From NCBI GenBank assembly GCA_963772635.1, contig CAVYYK010000023.1, positions 62,001 through 126,000 on the forward strand: 64,000 bases of DNA. Direction: 5' to 3'. Made by a program: the position numbers and the translations under genes. This document shows positions 26,526 through 35,878 of this stretch, piece by piece (the stretch's first letter is position 1; every line of letters starts with the position of its first letter). Source of the stretch: JAUXFS01 sp963772635. GTDB taxonomy: Bacteria > Pseudomonadota > Alphaproteobacteria > Rhodospirillales > Defluviicoccaceae. Under the pieces are notes generated by a model. The model worked only from the letters and a program-made list of their open reading frames with translations, was not told the origin of the DNA and did no database searches.

Positions 26526-28208
26526 TCAATAGTCGATATAGATTTCGGCTCGCCGGTTGCCGGCTTCTCCTGACGGCATCACCTCGCGGTAAACCGGCTC
26601 CTCGTCAGCCATCGCCGAAACGACGATCATCTCGCTCGGCACACCGAGCTTCGCCAGTTCCCGCGCCACCTCACTCGCCCGCTCCACCGAAATCCCGTAG
26701 TTTACCTTCCTGTGGCGGTCCGGATCCATGTTCCGCGTCCGGCTGCTGGCATGACCGATCACCCGGACGGTTCCGCCGCGTCGCTGATAAAGATCCGCCA
26801 CCTGTTGCAGAATGCCCCTTTCCTGGTAGCCGAGGCTAGTGGAACCGTCGTCGAAAAGGATGGTCGCGACCTTTACCGAGCCGCTTCCCGGTGTTACCGA
26901 GTCGCTTCCCGCTGTTGCTGAACCGCGTTCCGCTGCTTCCCAACTGCTTCCCGCTGTTGCTGAACCGCGTTCCGCTGCTTCCCAACCGCTTCCCGCTGTT
27001 GCCGAGCCGCGTTCCGCTGCTTCCCAACCGCTTCCCGCTGTTACCGCGCCGCGTTCCGCTGGTACCGAGCCGCGTCCCGCTGTTACCGAGCCGCTTACCG
27101 CTGTCGACGGTGCCATCGGTTCGACGCCCCCTGGAGACGGGAAACGGTCGAATCGGGTCGGTTCGGGTGAAAGCTCGGGTAGGAATACCGGTCGGTCCCT
27201 GTATGTTTCGACGCCCTCGGACGAGACGACGACCGTAACCAAGGGCCTGTCGGGATCGGCCGCCGGCGGAATTGTCGGCGGGAGTATGGGCGTCCCACCC
27301 ATTGGTACCGATTCTTGGAGACGCGCCTGGTAGGTCTCCTCACCGCCAGGACGTGCTCGCAAGGGCGAAGGGCGCCCGGTCGCCGGCGGCGGCGGGGCAA
27401 AGGGATCCGAGACGGCTGCGACCATAGGCGCTGGCGCGGGGACCGCCGGGATGGAGGTAGCGGGAGGTGGAACGAAAGGCGTTGGCGGGTTGCTGGTCGG
27501 TCCCAGGAACCCCGGTTCGAGCGCCTTGTCCGTCTCCCCTTCCGGAGGCCCCCCAATCGGAGGCGCGGCGGTCATGGCGACCGCCGCCGCCGGAGTGTCT
27601 GTCTCCGGTGGCGGGAAAGGTTGCGGCGGCGGGCTCGTCGAACCGGAGAACGGCGGCGTCACGGCTTGGGTGGGCATTCTTTCCGCCGCAGATGAGGTCC
27701 CCATCGCCGCCTCGATTCCCGCCGGAACCGGCGGCGATGTGGAGGGCGAGCTGGTTGACGGTGGCGGCGTCGAGGCGATCGGCGATGGGCCGGGCGCCGC
27801 CGAGGCTTCGGGCGATCCCGAAAACGGCGGCGTAACCGCCTTCATCTGCGACGAAAGCGCCGAAGGGGCCTTCGCTTCGGTAACCATTTGTTCCGGTGGC
27901 TCGAGCGGCGCTGCCGGCTCACCCTGGAAAGCGATCGCCTCGTCGGAGTACTTGCTCCGCGCGCGATCGGAGACCAACCCTTCGGTCAGTTCCCGACGTT
28001 GCTCGGGAGTGCTGGTTGCCGGTCGCTCCGGCACGCTCGCGAGAGCGGGAAAGGGCTCGGTAGCGCTTGGAGTCCGTTCCGTCGACGCTGCCTGATCGGT
28101 CCCGTCGTCGGTCGAAGAGCAAGCGCTCGCGACCGCCAGGCAAACCCCGAGCAGGACGGCGGCAGCCAGGCTCGTGCGCTTGCACCCCTCTCGGATATCA
28201 CCGTGCAT
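26526..28208 (-). CDS. OmpA-family lipoprotein with Pro-rich region and 7-residue repeats
   Basis: A 560-residue lipoprotein. The signal peptide TSLAAAVLLGVCLAVASAC ends in a lipobox Cys near residue 30. Residues about 40-300 are Pro/Ser/Thr-rich with two similar VTPPFSGS blocks. Next come 7-residue repeats of the type AERGSAT / AGSGWEA, coded by eleven 21-bp DNA units. The last 115 residues form an OmpA-type peptidoglycan-binding domain: ILFDDGSTSLGYQERGIL, then VRVIGHASSRTRNMDPDR, KVNYGISVERASEVARELAKLGV, and a NRRAEIYIDY end. The likely role is tethering the outer membrane to the cell wall across a variable-length spacer. The start at 28208 is chosen for the signal peptide. Confidence 0.85.
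   Translation of the reverse strand: MHGDIREGCKRTSLAAAVLLGVCLAVASACSSTDDGTDQAASTERTPSATEPFPALASVPERPATSTPEQRRELTEGLVSDRARSKYSDEAIAFQGEPAAPLEPPEQMVTEAKAPSALSSQMKAVTPPFSGSPEASAAPGPSPIASTPPPSTSSPSTSPPVPAGIEAAMGTSSAAERMPTQAVTPPFSGSTSPPPQPFPPPETDTPAAAVAMTAAPPIGGPPEGETDKALEPGFLGPTSNPPTPFVPPPATSIPAVPAPAPMVAAVSDPFAPPPPATGRPSPLRARPGGEETYQARLQESVPMGGTPILPPTIPPAADPDRPLVTVVVSSEGVETYRDRPVFLPELSPEPTRFDRFPSPGGVEPMAPSTAVSGSVTAGRGSVPAERGAVTAGSGWEAAERGSATAGSGWEAAERGSATAGSSWEAAERGSATAGSDSVTPGSGSVKVATILFDDGSTSLGYQERGILQQVADLYQRRGGTVRVIGHASSRTRNMDPDRHRKVNYGISVERASEVARELAKLGVPSEMIVVSAMADEEPVYREVMPSGEAGNRRAEIYIDY
26881..27111. repeat. 21-bp direct tandem repeat, 11 units
   Basis: Eleven consecutive 21-base units follow without gaps. 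Two alternating types are most regular, one beginning CTGCTTCCCGCTGTTGCTGAA and one CCGCGTTCCGCTGCTTCCCAA. The outer units are more diverged. The array lies inside the OmpA-like lipoprotein gene and, being a multiple of three, codes for 7-residue units without disturbing the frame. Such arrays can gain or lose units by slippage and so change protein length. Confidence 0.9.
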
Positions 28209-28417
28209 GGTTTCCCTTGCCTCCTTCGTTGTGGACCCATTTCCTACAGGCAGGGCTTGCGACTTCAACATTGCCCGAAGGTAGTTAAGGGGTTATAAAC
28301 ACCGGCGGCGGACCACCGCGTCCGTCCTCTCGTTTCACGCTCGTATGCTCGCCGGTGCAGGACAACCGCCTCCCGCAGATCCGGCACTAGCTCCAAGGGA
28401 TCATAAAGGATTGAGTC

Positions 28418-30226
28418 ATGGCCGATCAACAAGGCACGGAACTACAGATGCCTGACCCCGCTGAACTTTCTAAATCGATGGCTGAAATCGCCGAACGCAG
28501 TCAGCGGATACTCACCGACTGGCTGACCAAAAATGGCGCCGACATAACCCAGACTGCGGCATCGGACCCCCTGAACATCGGGAATACGTTCTTTGAGCTG
28601 TTCTCGCAAATGATGGCCGACCCCGGAAAGATGGTGCAGGCGCAGATGTCCTTATGGCAGGACTACATGGCGCTGTGGCAGAGCACCGCAAGCCGGATGA
28701 TGGGTCAGGAGACCGAATCGCTGGTCAAGCCGAATAAGGACGACAGGCGGTTTAAAGACGAGGCCTGGGAAGACAACGAGGTCTTCAACTACATAAAGCA
28801 ATCGTATCTTCTTACCTCGCGCTTTATGGAGCAGTCGGTCCGCGACACCGAGGGGCTCGACCCCAAGACCAAAGAAAAGGTTGAGTTCTACACCCGGCAG
28901 TTCGTCAGTGCCCTCTCACCCACCAACTTCGCGATGACCAATCCGGAAGTGATCCGGCAAACCATCGAAAGCCGGGGCGAGAACCTGATCAACGGTCTCA
29001 AGAACATCCTGATCGACCTCGAGCGCGGCAAGGGCAACCTCAGGATCAGTCAGACCGATTACAGCGCCTTCGTGATCGGCGAGAACATCGCCACCACGCC
29101 GGGCAAGGTCATCTTCCGCAACGAGATGATGGAGCTGATCCAGTACACGCCGTCCACCGATACGGTCGTCAAGCGGCCGCTTCTGTTCGTGCCGGCCTGG
29201 ATCAACAAATTCTATATCGTCGATCTCCGTGCCAAGAACTCGTGGGTGAAGTGGGCCGTCGATCAGGGCCACACGGTATTCATGATCTCCTGGGTCAACC
29301 CGACCGAGGAACTGGCCCAGAAGTCGTTCGCCGATTATATCGTCGACGGCACGATGACGGCCGTGGATGTCATCGAGAAGGCGACCGGCGAGAAGGAAGT
29401 CAACGCCGTCGGCTACTGCATCGGCGGCACGTTGCTGGCGGCGACCCTCGCCTACGCGGCGGCCAAGGGCGACGACCGGATCAAAAGCGGCACGTTCTTC
29501 ACCACGATGCTCGACTTCTCGGAGCCCGGTGAACTCGGGGTGTTCATCGACGAAGCCACCATTTCCTATCTCGAAGGCAAGATGGCCGAACGCGGTTATC
29601 TAGAAGGCTCCGAGATGGCCTCCACCTTCAACATGCTCCGCGAGAACGATCTGATCTGGTCGTTCGTCATCAACAACTACCTGCTCGGCAACGATCCGTT
29701 CCCGTTCGACCTGTTGTACTGGAACTCGGATTCGACCCGCATGCCGTATGCCATGCACAGCTTCTATCTGCGCAACTTCTACCAGCAGAACAACCTGGTG
29801 AAGCCGGGCGGCATCACACTCGCGGACGAGCCGATCGACCTCCGCAAGGTCAAGGTCCCCACATACTTCCTGTCGACCCGCGAGGACCACATTGCGCCTT
29901 GGACGTCGACCTACAAGGGAACCCAGATCTTCACCGGACCGATCCATTTCACCCTGGCGGCATCGGGTCATATCGCCGGGGTCATCAACCCACCCGCCGG
30001 CAACAAGTATTGTTACTGGTTTACCGACAAGAAGCCCCCTGCGGATCCCAATGAGTGGCTCGCCCATGCAAAGCAAAAAGACGGGTCCTGGTGGCCGGAC
30101 TGGGATGCATGGGTCAAAAAGCTCTCCGATAAGAAAGAGGTACCGGTACCGGCTCGCGAGCCAGGTAGTGGCAAGCTCAAAGCGCTTTGCGATGCACCGG
30201 GAACCTACGTGACAGCGAAAGCCTAA
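28418..30226 (+). CDS. phaC: class I poly(3-hydroxyalkanoate) synthase
   Basis: A 602-residue PHA synthase that polymerises (R)-3-hydroxyacyl-CoA into storage granules. The N-terminal about 100 residues are the class I granule-associated region. The catalytic part has the lipase-like box VGYCIGGTLLAATLA with nucleophile Cys at residue 334. The Asp is in STREDHIAPWTS and the His in ASGHIAGVINPP, completing the triad. AAAGGA precedes the ATG. The gene is flanked by a terminator and has no phaA, phaB, phaP or phaR partner in the window. Convergent meaB follows. Confidence 0.97.
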   Translation: MADQQGTELQMPDPAELSKSMAEIAERSQRILTDWLTKNGADITQTAASDPLNIGNTFFELFSQMMADPGKMVQAQMSLWQDYMALWQSTASRMMGQETESLVKPNKDDRRFKDEAWEDNEVFNYIKQSYLLTSRFMEQSVRDTEGLDPKTKEKVEFYTRQFVSALSPTNFAMTNPEVIRQTIESRGENLINGLKNILIDLERGKGNLRISQTDYSAFVIGENIATTPGKVIFRNEMMELIQYTPSTDTVVKRPLLFVPAWINKFYIVDLRAKNSWVKWAVDQGHTVFMISWVNPTEELAQKSFADYIVDGTMTAVDVIEKATGEKEVNAVGYCIGGTLLAATLAYAAAKGDDRIKSGTFFTTMLDFSEPGELGVFIDEATISYLEGKMAERGYLEGSEMASTFNMLRENDLIWSFVINNYLLGNDPFPFDLLYWNSDSTRMPYAMHSFYLRNFYQQNNLVKPGGITLADEPIDLRKVKVPTYFLSTREDHIAPWTSTYKGTQIFTGPIHFTLAASGHIAGVINPPAGNKYCYWFTDKKPPADPNEWLAHAKQKDGSWWPDWDAWVKKLSDKKEVPVPAREPGSGKLKALCDAPGTYVTAKA

Positions 30227-30245
30227 CCGGCCGACATTTCGTTCC

Positions 30246-30290
30246 AAACCGGCGGTTATGCCCCAGCGGCCTGACCGCCGGTTTTCTTTT
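30246..30290 (+). terminator. rho-independent terminator after phaC
   Basis: An 11-bp perfect stem (AAACCGGCGGT with ACCGCCGGTTT) around a 17-base loop, followed by TTCTTTT. It sits 20 bases after the phaC stop and between the convergent phaC and meaB genes. Confidence 0.85.
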
Positions 30291-30294
30291 GCAC

Positions 30295-31263
30295 TCAGTC
30301 AGTTCCGAGCAAAACCTGGGCCGCCGCGTAAGGATCGATATCCCGTTCGATTGCGCGTCTAAGCACTTGGTTGAGCTCGTTTCGATCGTGCCCGAGCAGA
30401 CGATCGCGAACGATGTCCTCGGCGGCCTTGAGGATGCGCATTTCGACGATTTTGCGGCGCCGATCGTCGATCTCTCCGCTGTCGCCGAGATGGGCGCGAT
30501 GGGCGTCGATGGTAGCGACCAACTCATCGATACCCTCCCGGTTCTGCGCGCTGCTCCGCAAGACCGGCACCTTCCACGTCGACCTCTCTCCCATTGCGGT
30601 TGCGCCAAGCCTCAGCATGGCTCGGAGATTGACCACGGTCTGGGTGGCGTCGGCGCGATCGCACTTGCTGACCACGTGAATGTCGGCGATCTCCAGGACG
30701 CCGGCCTTGATCGCCTGGATCTCGTCGCCCAACCCCGGAGCGGAAACCACCACCACCGTGTGCGCGGCCTGAACGATGTCCACCTCGTCCTGACCGACAC
30801 CGACCGTCTCGATGAGCACCACTTCGTAGCCGGCGGCGTCGAGAACATCGGCGACGTCGAGCGTGGAGCGGGCAAGCCCGCCGAGTGCGCCACGCGTCCC
30901 CATGCTTCGGATGAAAACGCCCGGATCGCCGGACAACTCGGACATCCGAATCCGATCCCCGAGGATGGCGCCCCCGGTAAACGGGCTGGAGGGATCGACG
31001 GCGACGATGCCCACCTTGCGGCCGGAGGCACGAATCCTCTGGGTCAATGCACGAACCATGGTCGACTTGCCGCTTCCGGGCACGCCGGTGACGCCGATGA
31101 CATGGGCATGCCCGGTGTGGCGATGGATCTGGGCGAGCGCCTCGTGGCCGGCTTCTCCCGTCGACTCGGCGAGCGACATCATCCGGGCAATGCTCTTGCG
31201 GCGTCCTTCCAGAACCTCGGCGATCAGCCCTTCCGCCGCACCCCTTTGATCGGTACTAGCCAT
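30295..31263 (-). CDS. meaB: methylmalonyl-CoA mutase-associated GTPase MeaB
   Basis: A 322-residue G3E-family GTPase that protects and loads the B12 cofactor of methylmalonyl-CoA (or ethylmalonyl/isobutyryl-CoA) mutase. The P-loop GVTGVPGSGKSTMVRAL is near residue 60. Switch and Mg motifs follow as VAVDPSSPFTGGAILGDRIRM and IETVGVGQDEVDI, and the guanine-specificity region as VVSKCDRAD (family NKxD variant, SKCD). The length is typical. It overlaps the gamma-carbonic anhydrase gene by eight bases. No mutase gene is in the window. Confidence 0.94.
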   Translation of the reverse strand: MASTDQRGAAEGLIAEVLEGRRKSIARMMSLAESTGEAGHEALAQIHRHTGHAHVIGVTGVPGSGKSTMVRALTQRIRASGRKVGIVAVDPSSPFTGGAILGDRIRMSELSGDPGVFIRSMGTRGALGGLARSTLDVADVLDAAGYEVVLIETVGVGQDEVDIVQAAHTVVVVSAPGLGDEIQAIKAGVLEIADIHVVSKCDRADATQTVVNLRAMLRLGATAMGERSTWKVPVLRSSAQNREGIDELVATIDAHRAHLGDSGEIDDRRRKIVEMRILKAAEDIVRDRLLGHDRNELNQVLRRAIERDIDPYAAAQVLLGTD

Positions 31264-31804
31264 GGGCCTTGCGAGCCAGGCCGTGGCCGGATTCGAAATA
31301 CTCCCGGGCCAATTTGACGTAATGCGGCGCCGTCGCCGCCATATTTGCGCGGTCGGCCTCGCTCAGGTCGCGTACCGGCCTGGCCGGGCTGCCGGCCCAC
31401 AACTGGTGCCGGACCACCCGCTTACCGGGAGTGACCAGGGCGCCTGCGGCGACCATGGCACCGCTTTCCACCACGCAGCCATCCATGATCGTCGCCTGCA
31501 TGCCGATGAAACAGCCGTCCTCGAGCGTGCAGGCATGAATGAGCGCCATGTGGCCGATGGTGATGTCGGAACCGATATAGGTTCCATACGTCTCTCTGGA
31601 GACGTGGACGATGGTGCCGTCCTGGATGTTGGTGCGCTCGCCAATGCGGATCTCGTTTACGTCGCCCCGAAGGACACAGCCGAACCAGATGTTGGTGTCC
31701 GTTCCGATCTCGACGTCACCGATCACCGTTGCGGTCGGGGCAATGAACACATTGTCGGCGATGCGCGGCTGAACTCCCTTGTGTGACAACAAGATACCAG
31801 ACAC
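31256..31804 (-). CDS. gamma carbonic anhydrase family protein
   Basis: A 182-residue left-handed beta-helix protein built of hexapeptide repeats (for example VIGDVEIGTDTNIWFG, then IRIGERTNIQDGTIVHV). The metal-binding His residues appear in GTIVHVS and in IGHMALIHAC, as in gamma carbonic anhydrases and the PaaY/YrdA group. The C-terminal helix (AREYFESG) is conserved. Most such proteins are cytosolic. The physiological role could be carbonic anhydrase or thioesterase, as for PaaY. It overlaps meaB and is part of the meaB - hydrolase operon. Confidence 0.92.
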   Translation of the reverse strand: MSGILLSHKGVQPRIADNVFIAPTATVIGDVEIGTDTNIWFGCVLRGDVNEIRIGERTNIQDGTIVHVSRETYGTYIGSDITIGHMALIHACTLEDGCFIGMQATIMDGCVVESGAMVAAGALVTPGKRVVRHQLWAGSPARPVRDLSEADRANMAATAPHYVKLAREYFESGHGLARKAHG

Positions 31805-31819
31805 TATTGCTCTCCTTTC

Positions 31820-32521
31820 TCAGGTTTTCAGCCAGTCACGTAGGGCGGCGCCGACCTCTCGCGGCCGCTCCAGGGGCGCGAGGTGACCGCAATCCTCGAT
31901 GACCACCAGTGAGGCGCGGGGTATCTTTTCGGCCATTTCCTCACTGACGGCAAGAGGCGTACGGAGGTCCTGCCGGCCGCACAGCACCAGCGTAGGGCAA
32001 TGAATCAGGCCGAGGTCGCGGCGGCTGTCCGGTCGGTTCATGATCACCCGCTGCTGGCGCTGGAAAGCCTCCCGGCCCAGTCGTTCCGCCATCGCGAAGA
32101 TCGTTTCGGTGAGCTGGATGTCGTTTAGCCGGTCGGGATGGATGAGTTGCGGCAGCAGCCGTCGTGTGACCCCTCTGAACTCGCCCCTGCGTGCGAGATC
32201 GATAAGGGCCTGTCGATGCGCCGTCTGCTCGTGGCTGTCCGCGCGCGCCGACGTGTTGAGAAGCGCCAACCGGGATATGCGGTCCGGGACCTGCCGTGCG
32301 ATTTCCAGGGCCACGTAACCCCCCATCGACAGTCCGGCAAGCGCAAAGCTCTCCGGAGCTTCGGACAACACCCGTTGCGCCAGGGGACCGAGTTGGTCGT
32401 CGCGGCTGAGATCGGCGACGGTCGTCTCGGCAATATCGGAAAGGGTTTCGATCTGATCCTGCCAGAGCGCCGCGTCGCAAAGCAGCCCTGGAAGCAGCAC
32501 CAGCGGAATTTTCCCTGACAT
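31820..32521 (-). CDS. alpha/beta hydrolase
   Basis: A 233-residue alpha/beta-hydrolase-fold enzyme. The oxyanion region is LVLLPGLLCDAALWQDQI, the nucleophile elbow ALAGLSMGGYVALEIA (Ser near residue 85), the acid LVLCGRQDLRTP and the His EDCGHLAPLERP, so the triad is complete. There is no signal peptide, so it is cytosolic. It lies 15 bases upstream of the gamma carbonic anhydrase and 21 after the isochorismatase-like gene, in one operon. The substrate is unknown. Confidence 0.9.
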   Translation of the reverse strand: MSGKIPLVLLPGLLCDAALWQDQIETLSDIAETTVADLSRDDQLGPLAQRVLSEAPESFALAGLSMGGYVALEIARQVPDRISRLALLNTSARADSHEQTAHRQALIDLARRGEFRGVTRRLLPQLIHPDRLNDIQLTETIFAMAERLGREAFQRQQRVIMNRPDSRRDLGLIHCPTLVLCGRQDLRTPLAVSEEMAEKIPRASLVVIEDCGHLAPLERPREVGAALRDWLKT

Positions 32522-32542
32522 GTCGCCGCCCGCCCGTTCCGC

Positions 32543-33085
32543 CTACTTGATCAGTGCACTGATTTCCTTGAATTCCGGGGTCCCGGCTCTCTCCAACCAC
32601 TCGAAGGCCACCATCTCGGTGGTCACGATTTGCGCGCCGTCGGCCCGCATCCGCTCGAGCGCCGCCTCGTGGTTGGCCGTGGTGCGCGAGGAGGTGGCGT
32701 CGGCGACCACGAAGACATCGCAACCGGCCTCGATCAGTTGCTCGGCGGTCTGCAACACGCAGACGTGAGCCTCGATGCCGACCAGCACCGCCTGCGACCG
32801 GTCGATCTCCCGGAATCGCCGAGCGAAGCCGTCGTCGCCCAGGCACGAGAAATGCACCTTCTCGACCCTCGAGTCGGGAGGCACCAGTGCCGCCAGTTGT
32901 GGCAACGTCGGTCCGAGGCCTCGAGGGTATTGTTCGGAGACCAGAATTGGCACCTCCAACACGCCCGCCGCCTTCAACAATAGTGCGGTGTTATCGATCA
33001 CCATTTGGGTGTCGGCCATGGTCGGAGCCAGTCTGTCCTGGATATCGATGACCAGCAGACAGGATCGATCGGCAGTAATCAGCAT
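32543..33085 (-). CDS. isochorismatase-family hydrolase
   Basis: A 180-residue cysteine hydrolase. The catalytic Asp is in LLVIDIQDRLAP (residue about 14), the Lys in VEKVHFSCLG and the Cys in VGIEAHVCVLQTAEQL (near residue 108), all in the expected order. It resembles YcaC-type or nicotinamidase-like members. The reaction is not assignable. A GGAGGAAC site precedes the ATG. It heads the operon running to meaB. Confidence 0.9.
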   Translation of the reverse strand: MLITADRSCLLVIDIQDRLAPTMADTQMVIDNTALLLKAAGVLEVPILVSEQYPRGLGPTLPQLAALVPPDSRVEKVHFSCLGDDGFARRFREIDRSQAVLVGIEAHVCVLQTAEQLIEAGCDVFVVADATSSRTTANHEAALERMRADGAQIVTTEMVAFEWLERAGTPEFKEISALIK

Positions 33086-33279
33086 GGTCTGATGTTCCTC
33101 CGGTGCCGCGGCCGGTCAACCTATCCGAAACAAGTGGTGGGGCCAAGCGTGGATGCCCGACCCCCGACTTTTCGACGGACCGTTGACTTGGGCGCACGAA
33201 CACCTATTATCCCACTCCAACAGTGGAATAATTGGGTCGCACCGCCGCCTTCCGGTTGCCACCCGAGCCCCAATTGCAT

Positions 33280-34685
33280 ATGGACTTTTCAGACCTCGGA
33301 CTTAGCCCGGACGTTCTGCGAGCCGTTGCCGATGCCGGCTACAGCGAGCCTACTCCCATTCAACAACAGGCGATCCCCTATATCTTGATGGGACGGGACG
33401 TTCTCGGCTGCGCGCAGACCGGCACCGGCAAGACCGCGTCGTTCACGCTGCCGATGATCGAGATTCTCGCCGCCGGGCGCGCAAAGGCGCGGATGCCGCG
33501 CTCGCTGATTCTCGAGCCGACCCGCGAGCTGGCCACCCAGGTCGCCGAGAACTTCGACACCTACGGGAAATACCACAAGCTCTCGAAGGCATTGCTGATC
33601 GGCGGCGAGTCGATGACCGAGCAGTTCAAGGTGCTGGACCGGGGCGCCGACGTACTGATCGCCACGCCGGGCCGACTTCTGGATGTCTTTGGTCGCGGCC
33701 GCCTGTTGATGAACGACGTGAAAATCCTGGTCATCGACGAAGCCGACCGCATGCTCGACATGGGTTTCATTCCCGACGTCGAACGGATTGTTTCCTTGGT
33801 CTCGCGAATGCGCCAGACCCTGTTCTTTTCGGCAACGATGGCGAGGGAAATTCGCCGGCTCGCCGATGCGTTCCTCAACAACCCGAAGGAAATCAGCGTC
33901 GCGCCTCCGGCCACCACGTCGACGACAGTGACCCAGGGCCTGCTGATCATCGACCAAGGCGGCGCTCACGGCAGCCACAAGGAAAAGCGCGCTGCGCTCA
34001 GGAACCTGATCGACAGCGAGGACGTCCGCAATGCGCTGATCTTCTGCAACCGCAAACGGGATGTCGGGATTCTTGCACGGTCGCTCGTCCGTCGCGGGTA
34101 CGACGCCGCCATGCTGCACGGGGACATGGCGCAGCCGGCCCGTACGGAGGTTCTCGAGCGGTTCAAGCGCGGCGAAATGAAGCTTCTCGTCTGTAGCGAC
34201 GTGGCCGCCCGAGGCCTCGACATTCAGGATATGAGCCACGTCTTCAATTACGACGTTCCGGCCAGCGCAGAGGACTATGTGCACCGTATCGGCCGCACCG
34301 CACGTGCCGGACGCGAGGGGCGTGCGTTCACCGTCGCGACGCCCGAAGACAGCAAGTACGTGTTGGCAATCGAGAGATTGATCGGCACACCGCTCCCACG
34401 CATGACCGTGGAAGGGGTCGAAATCTTCGGAACTGCAAGCCGCAGACCCGGAATCGCCGCAAGGCCGGCGGAAGGCAGAAGAGCGCGGCAACCGACGACA
34501 GGCCCCCCGAAAGAACCGAGACACGACAAAAGCAGCCGAGTCGACCCAGTCGATCGAACGACCGAATGCCGCATACGTCCCGTCCGCCGCGCCGCGAGGA
34601 ACCGGACAAACCCGTGGTCGGCATGGGCGACCACGTTCCCGCCTTCATGTTGCGCGAGCCGAAGCTGGGAAAGAAAGAGCAGTAA
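33280..34685 (+). CDS. rhlE: DEAD-box RNA helicase, RhlE subfamily, frameshifted in the C-terminal tail
   Basis: An ATP-dependent RNA helicase of about 468 residues. The Q motif (SEPTPIQQQAIPY), AQTGTGKTASF (motif I), PTRELATQV (Ia), IDEADRMLDMGF (II, DEAD), FFSATM (III), ARGLDIQDMSHVFNYD (V) and YVHRIGRTARAG (VI) are intact. After VEIFG the continuous frame loses sense. The next frame gives a basic tail ending PVVGMGDHVPAFMLREPKLGKKEQ with a stop at 34683-34685, the normal alphaproteobacterial RhlE end. One base is missing just before 34431. I therefore end the gene at 34685. The RAM-domain gene begins 27 bases later. Confidence 0.9.
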
Positions 34686-34712
34686 ACGGCGTAGGTAGAC
34701 GAGAGACTTTCG

Positions 34713-34955
34713 ATGCAGACCATCTTCGTACAGATCAAATGCGACCTGGGAAAGTCCTATCGGGTCGCCGAGAGCGCAGTCGACGAGATCGAAGGCATCT
34801 CGGAAGTTCATTCGACTTCAGGACAGTATGATTTGATGATCAAGTGTCACCTCGATGACGGCACCGATATCGGCCATTTCGTCACCGAGAAGATCCAGAA
34901 ACTGCCCGGTGTGAAGGACACCTACACCATCATTGCCTTCAAGGCCTTCTCCTGA
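34713..34955 (+). CDS. stand-alone Lrp/AsnC ligand-binding (RAM) domain protein
   Basis: An 80-residue protein consisting only of the C-terminal effector-binding domain of Lrp/AsnC regulators. The fold is beta-alpha-beta-beta-alpha-beta: TIFVQIKCDLGKSYRVAESAVDEI, then VHSTSGQYDLMIKCHLDD and DTYTIIAFKAF. There is no helix-turn-helix. Such proteins are thought to bind amino acids and may modulate partners. It follows rhlE on the same strand within 27 bases, so it may be co-transcribed. Confidence 0.85.
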   Translation: MQTIFVQIKCDLGKSYRVAESAVDEIEGISEVHSTSGQYDLMIKCHLDDGTDIGHFVTEKIQKLPGVKDTYTIIAFKAFS

Positions 34956-34995
34956 CCCGGCCGGGGCCCCGAATTTCCCGAATCTCCCCTTTCCA

Positions 34996-35811
34996 CTAAT
35001 GCTGGCTGCCCAACCGGCGGTCGAGGAAGTCGATGACCACATCGTCGACGTCGAGTCCTGCGTGACCGGCGTCCGGAATCCACAGGCTTTCCTTGGGATC
35101 GACGGCGGCGTCGAACAGCGCCCGACCGAAGCGGACGGGAACGACGCGGTCCCGTTCGCCGTGATAGATGAATACCGGTGTTCCGACTCCGGCGATCTTG
35201 GCCTTCGACTCGAACCGGTCCTTCATCAGCCAGCGCACCGGCGCCCACGGATAGTGATGGGCCCCGACATCGGCGGCCGAGGACAGCGGCGCCTCGAGCA
35301 CCAGCGCACCGACCGGGCGTGAGGCCCGCGCCTGTTCCGCGGCGATGTGCACCGCAACCCCCGTCCCCAGCGACTCGCCGTAGATCACCGTTCGCTCCGG
35401 TGGTACGTCCTCGGCGGCGAGAAACGCCATCGCCGCCCGGCCGTCCTGGTAGAGTCCGTCCTCGTCCGGGCTGCCCGGATTACCACCGTACCCGCGGTAG
35501 CTCACCAGGAGGACTCCGAAACCGGCGTCGAGATAGGGCCGGACCCTGGCGCCACGATAGCCGATGTGCCCGGCGTTGCCGTGGAAATAGACGATGGTGG
35601 GCCGTTCGCCGCCTGCCGGCCGATACCACGAGGAAAGTTCCAGGCCGTCCGCCGTCGCCAGTTTCACCACCTCCATTTCCGGCACGCCGCTCGCCATCGG
35701 CGAAGGGGTCGCGGCGCTCGGCAAGTAGAGCATGTTCCGCTGGAAGACATACATCCCGCCGACCAGCGCGAGATACCCCGCAACCACCAGCGATATCAGA
35801 GTCAAAGCCAT
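34996..35811 (-). CDS. membrane-anchored alpha/beta hydrolase (BEM46/ABHD17-like)
   Basis: A protein of about 271 residues (or a few more if a GTG near 35841 is used). The N-terminal membrane helix MALTLISLVVAGYLALVGGMYVF is followed by the family fold: PTIVYFHGNAGHIGYRG, VLLVSYRGYGGNPGSPDEDGL, and the nucleophile VIYGESLGTGVAVHIA. The acid is in VFIYHGERDRVVPV and the His in IPDAGHAGLD. The HGN and GES motifs mark the bacterial BEM46 group. The substrate is unknown. The active site probably faces the periplasm or membrane surface. Confidence 0.88.
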   Translation of the reverse strand: MALTLISLVVAGYLALVGGMYVFQRNMLYLPSAATPSPMASGVPEMEVVKLATADGLELSSWYRPAGGERPTIVYFHGNAGHIGYRGARVRPYLDAGFGVLLVSYRGYGGNPGSPDEDGLYQDGRAAMAFLAAEDVPPERTVIYGESLGTGVAVHIAAEQARASRPVGALVLEAPLSSAADVGAHHYPWAPVRWLMKDRFESKAKIAGVGTPVFIYHGERDRVVPVRFGRALFDAAVDPKESLWIPDAGHAGLDVDDVVIDFLDRRLGSQH

Positions 35812-35878
35812 CGGTCGCCGCCGTCGTTTCTCCACGGCCACCTTTCGCGAGGCAGCACCATAAGTGACATCGCAGTAA

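Noticed and set aside
26881..27111. Possible CRISPR array
   Set aside because: Units are contiguous 21-mers with no spacers and lie in frame in a coding gene.
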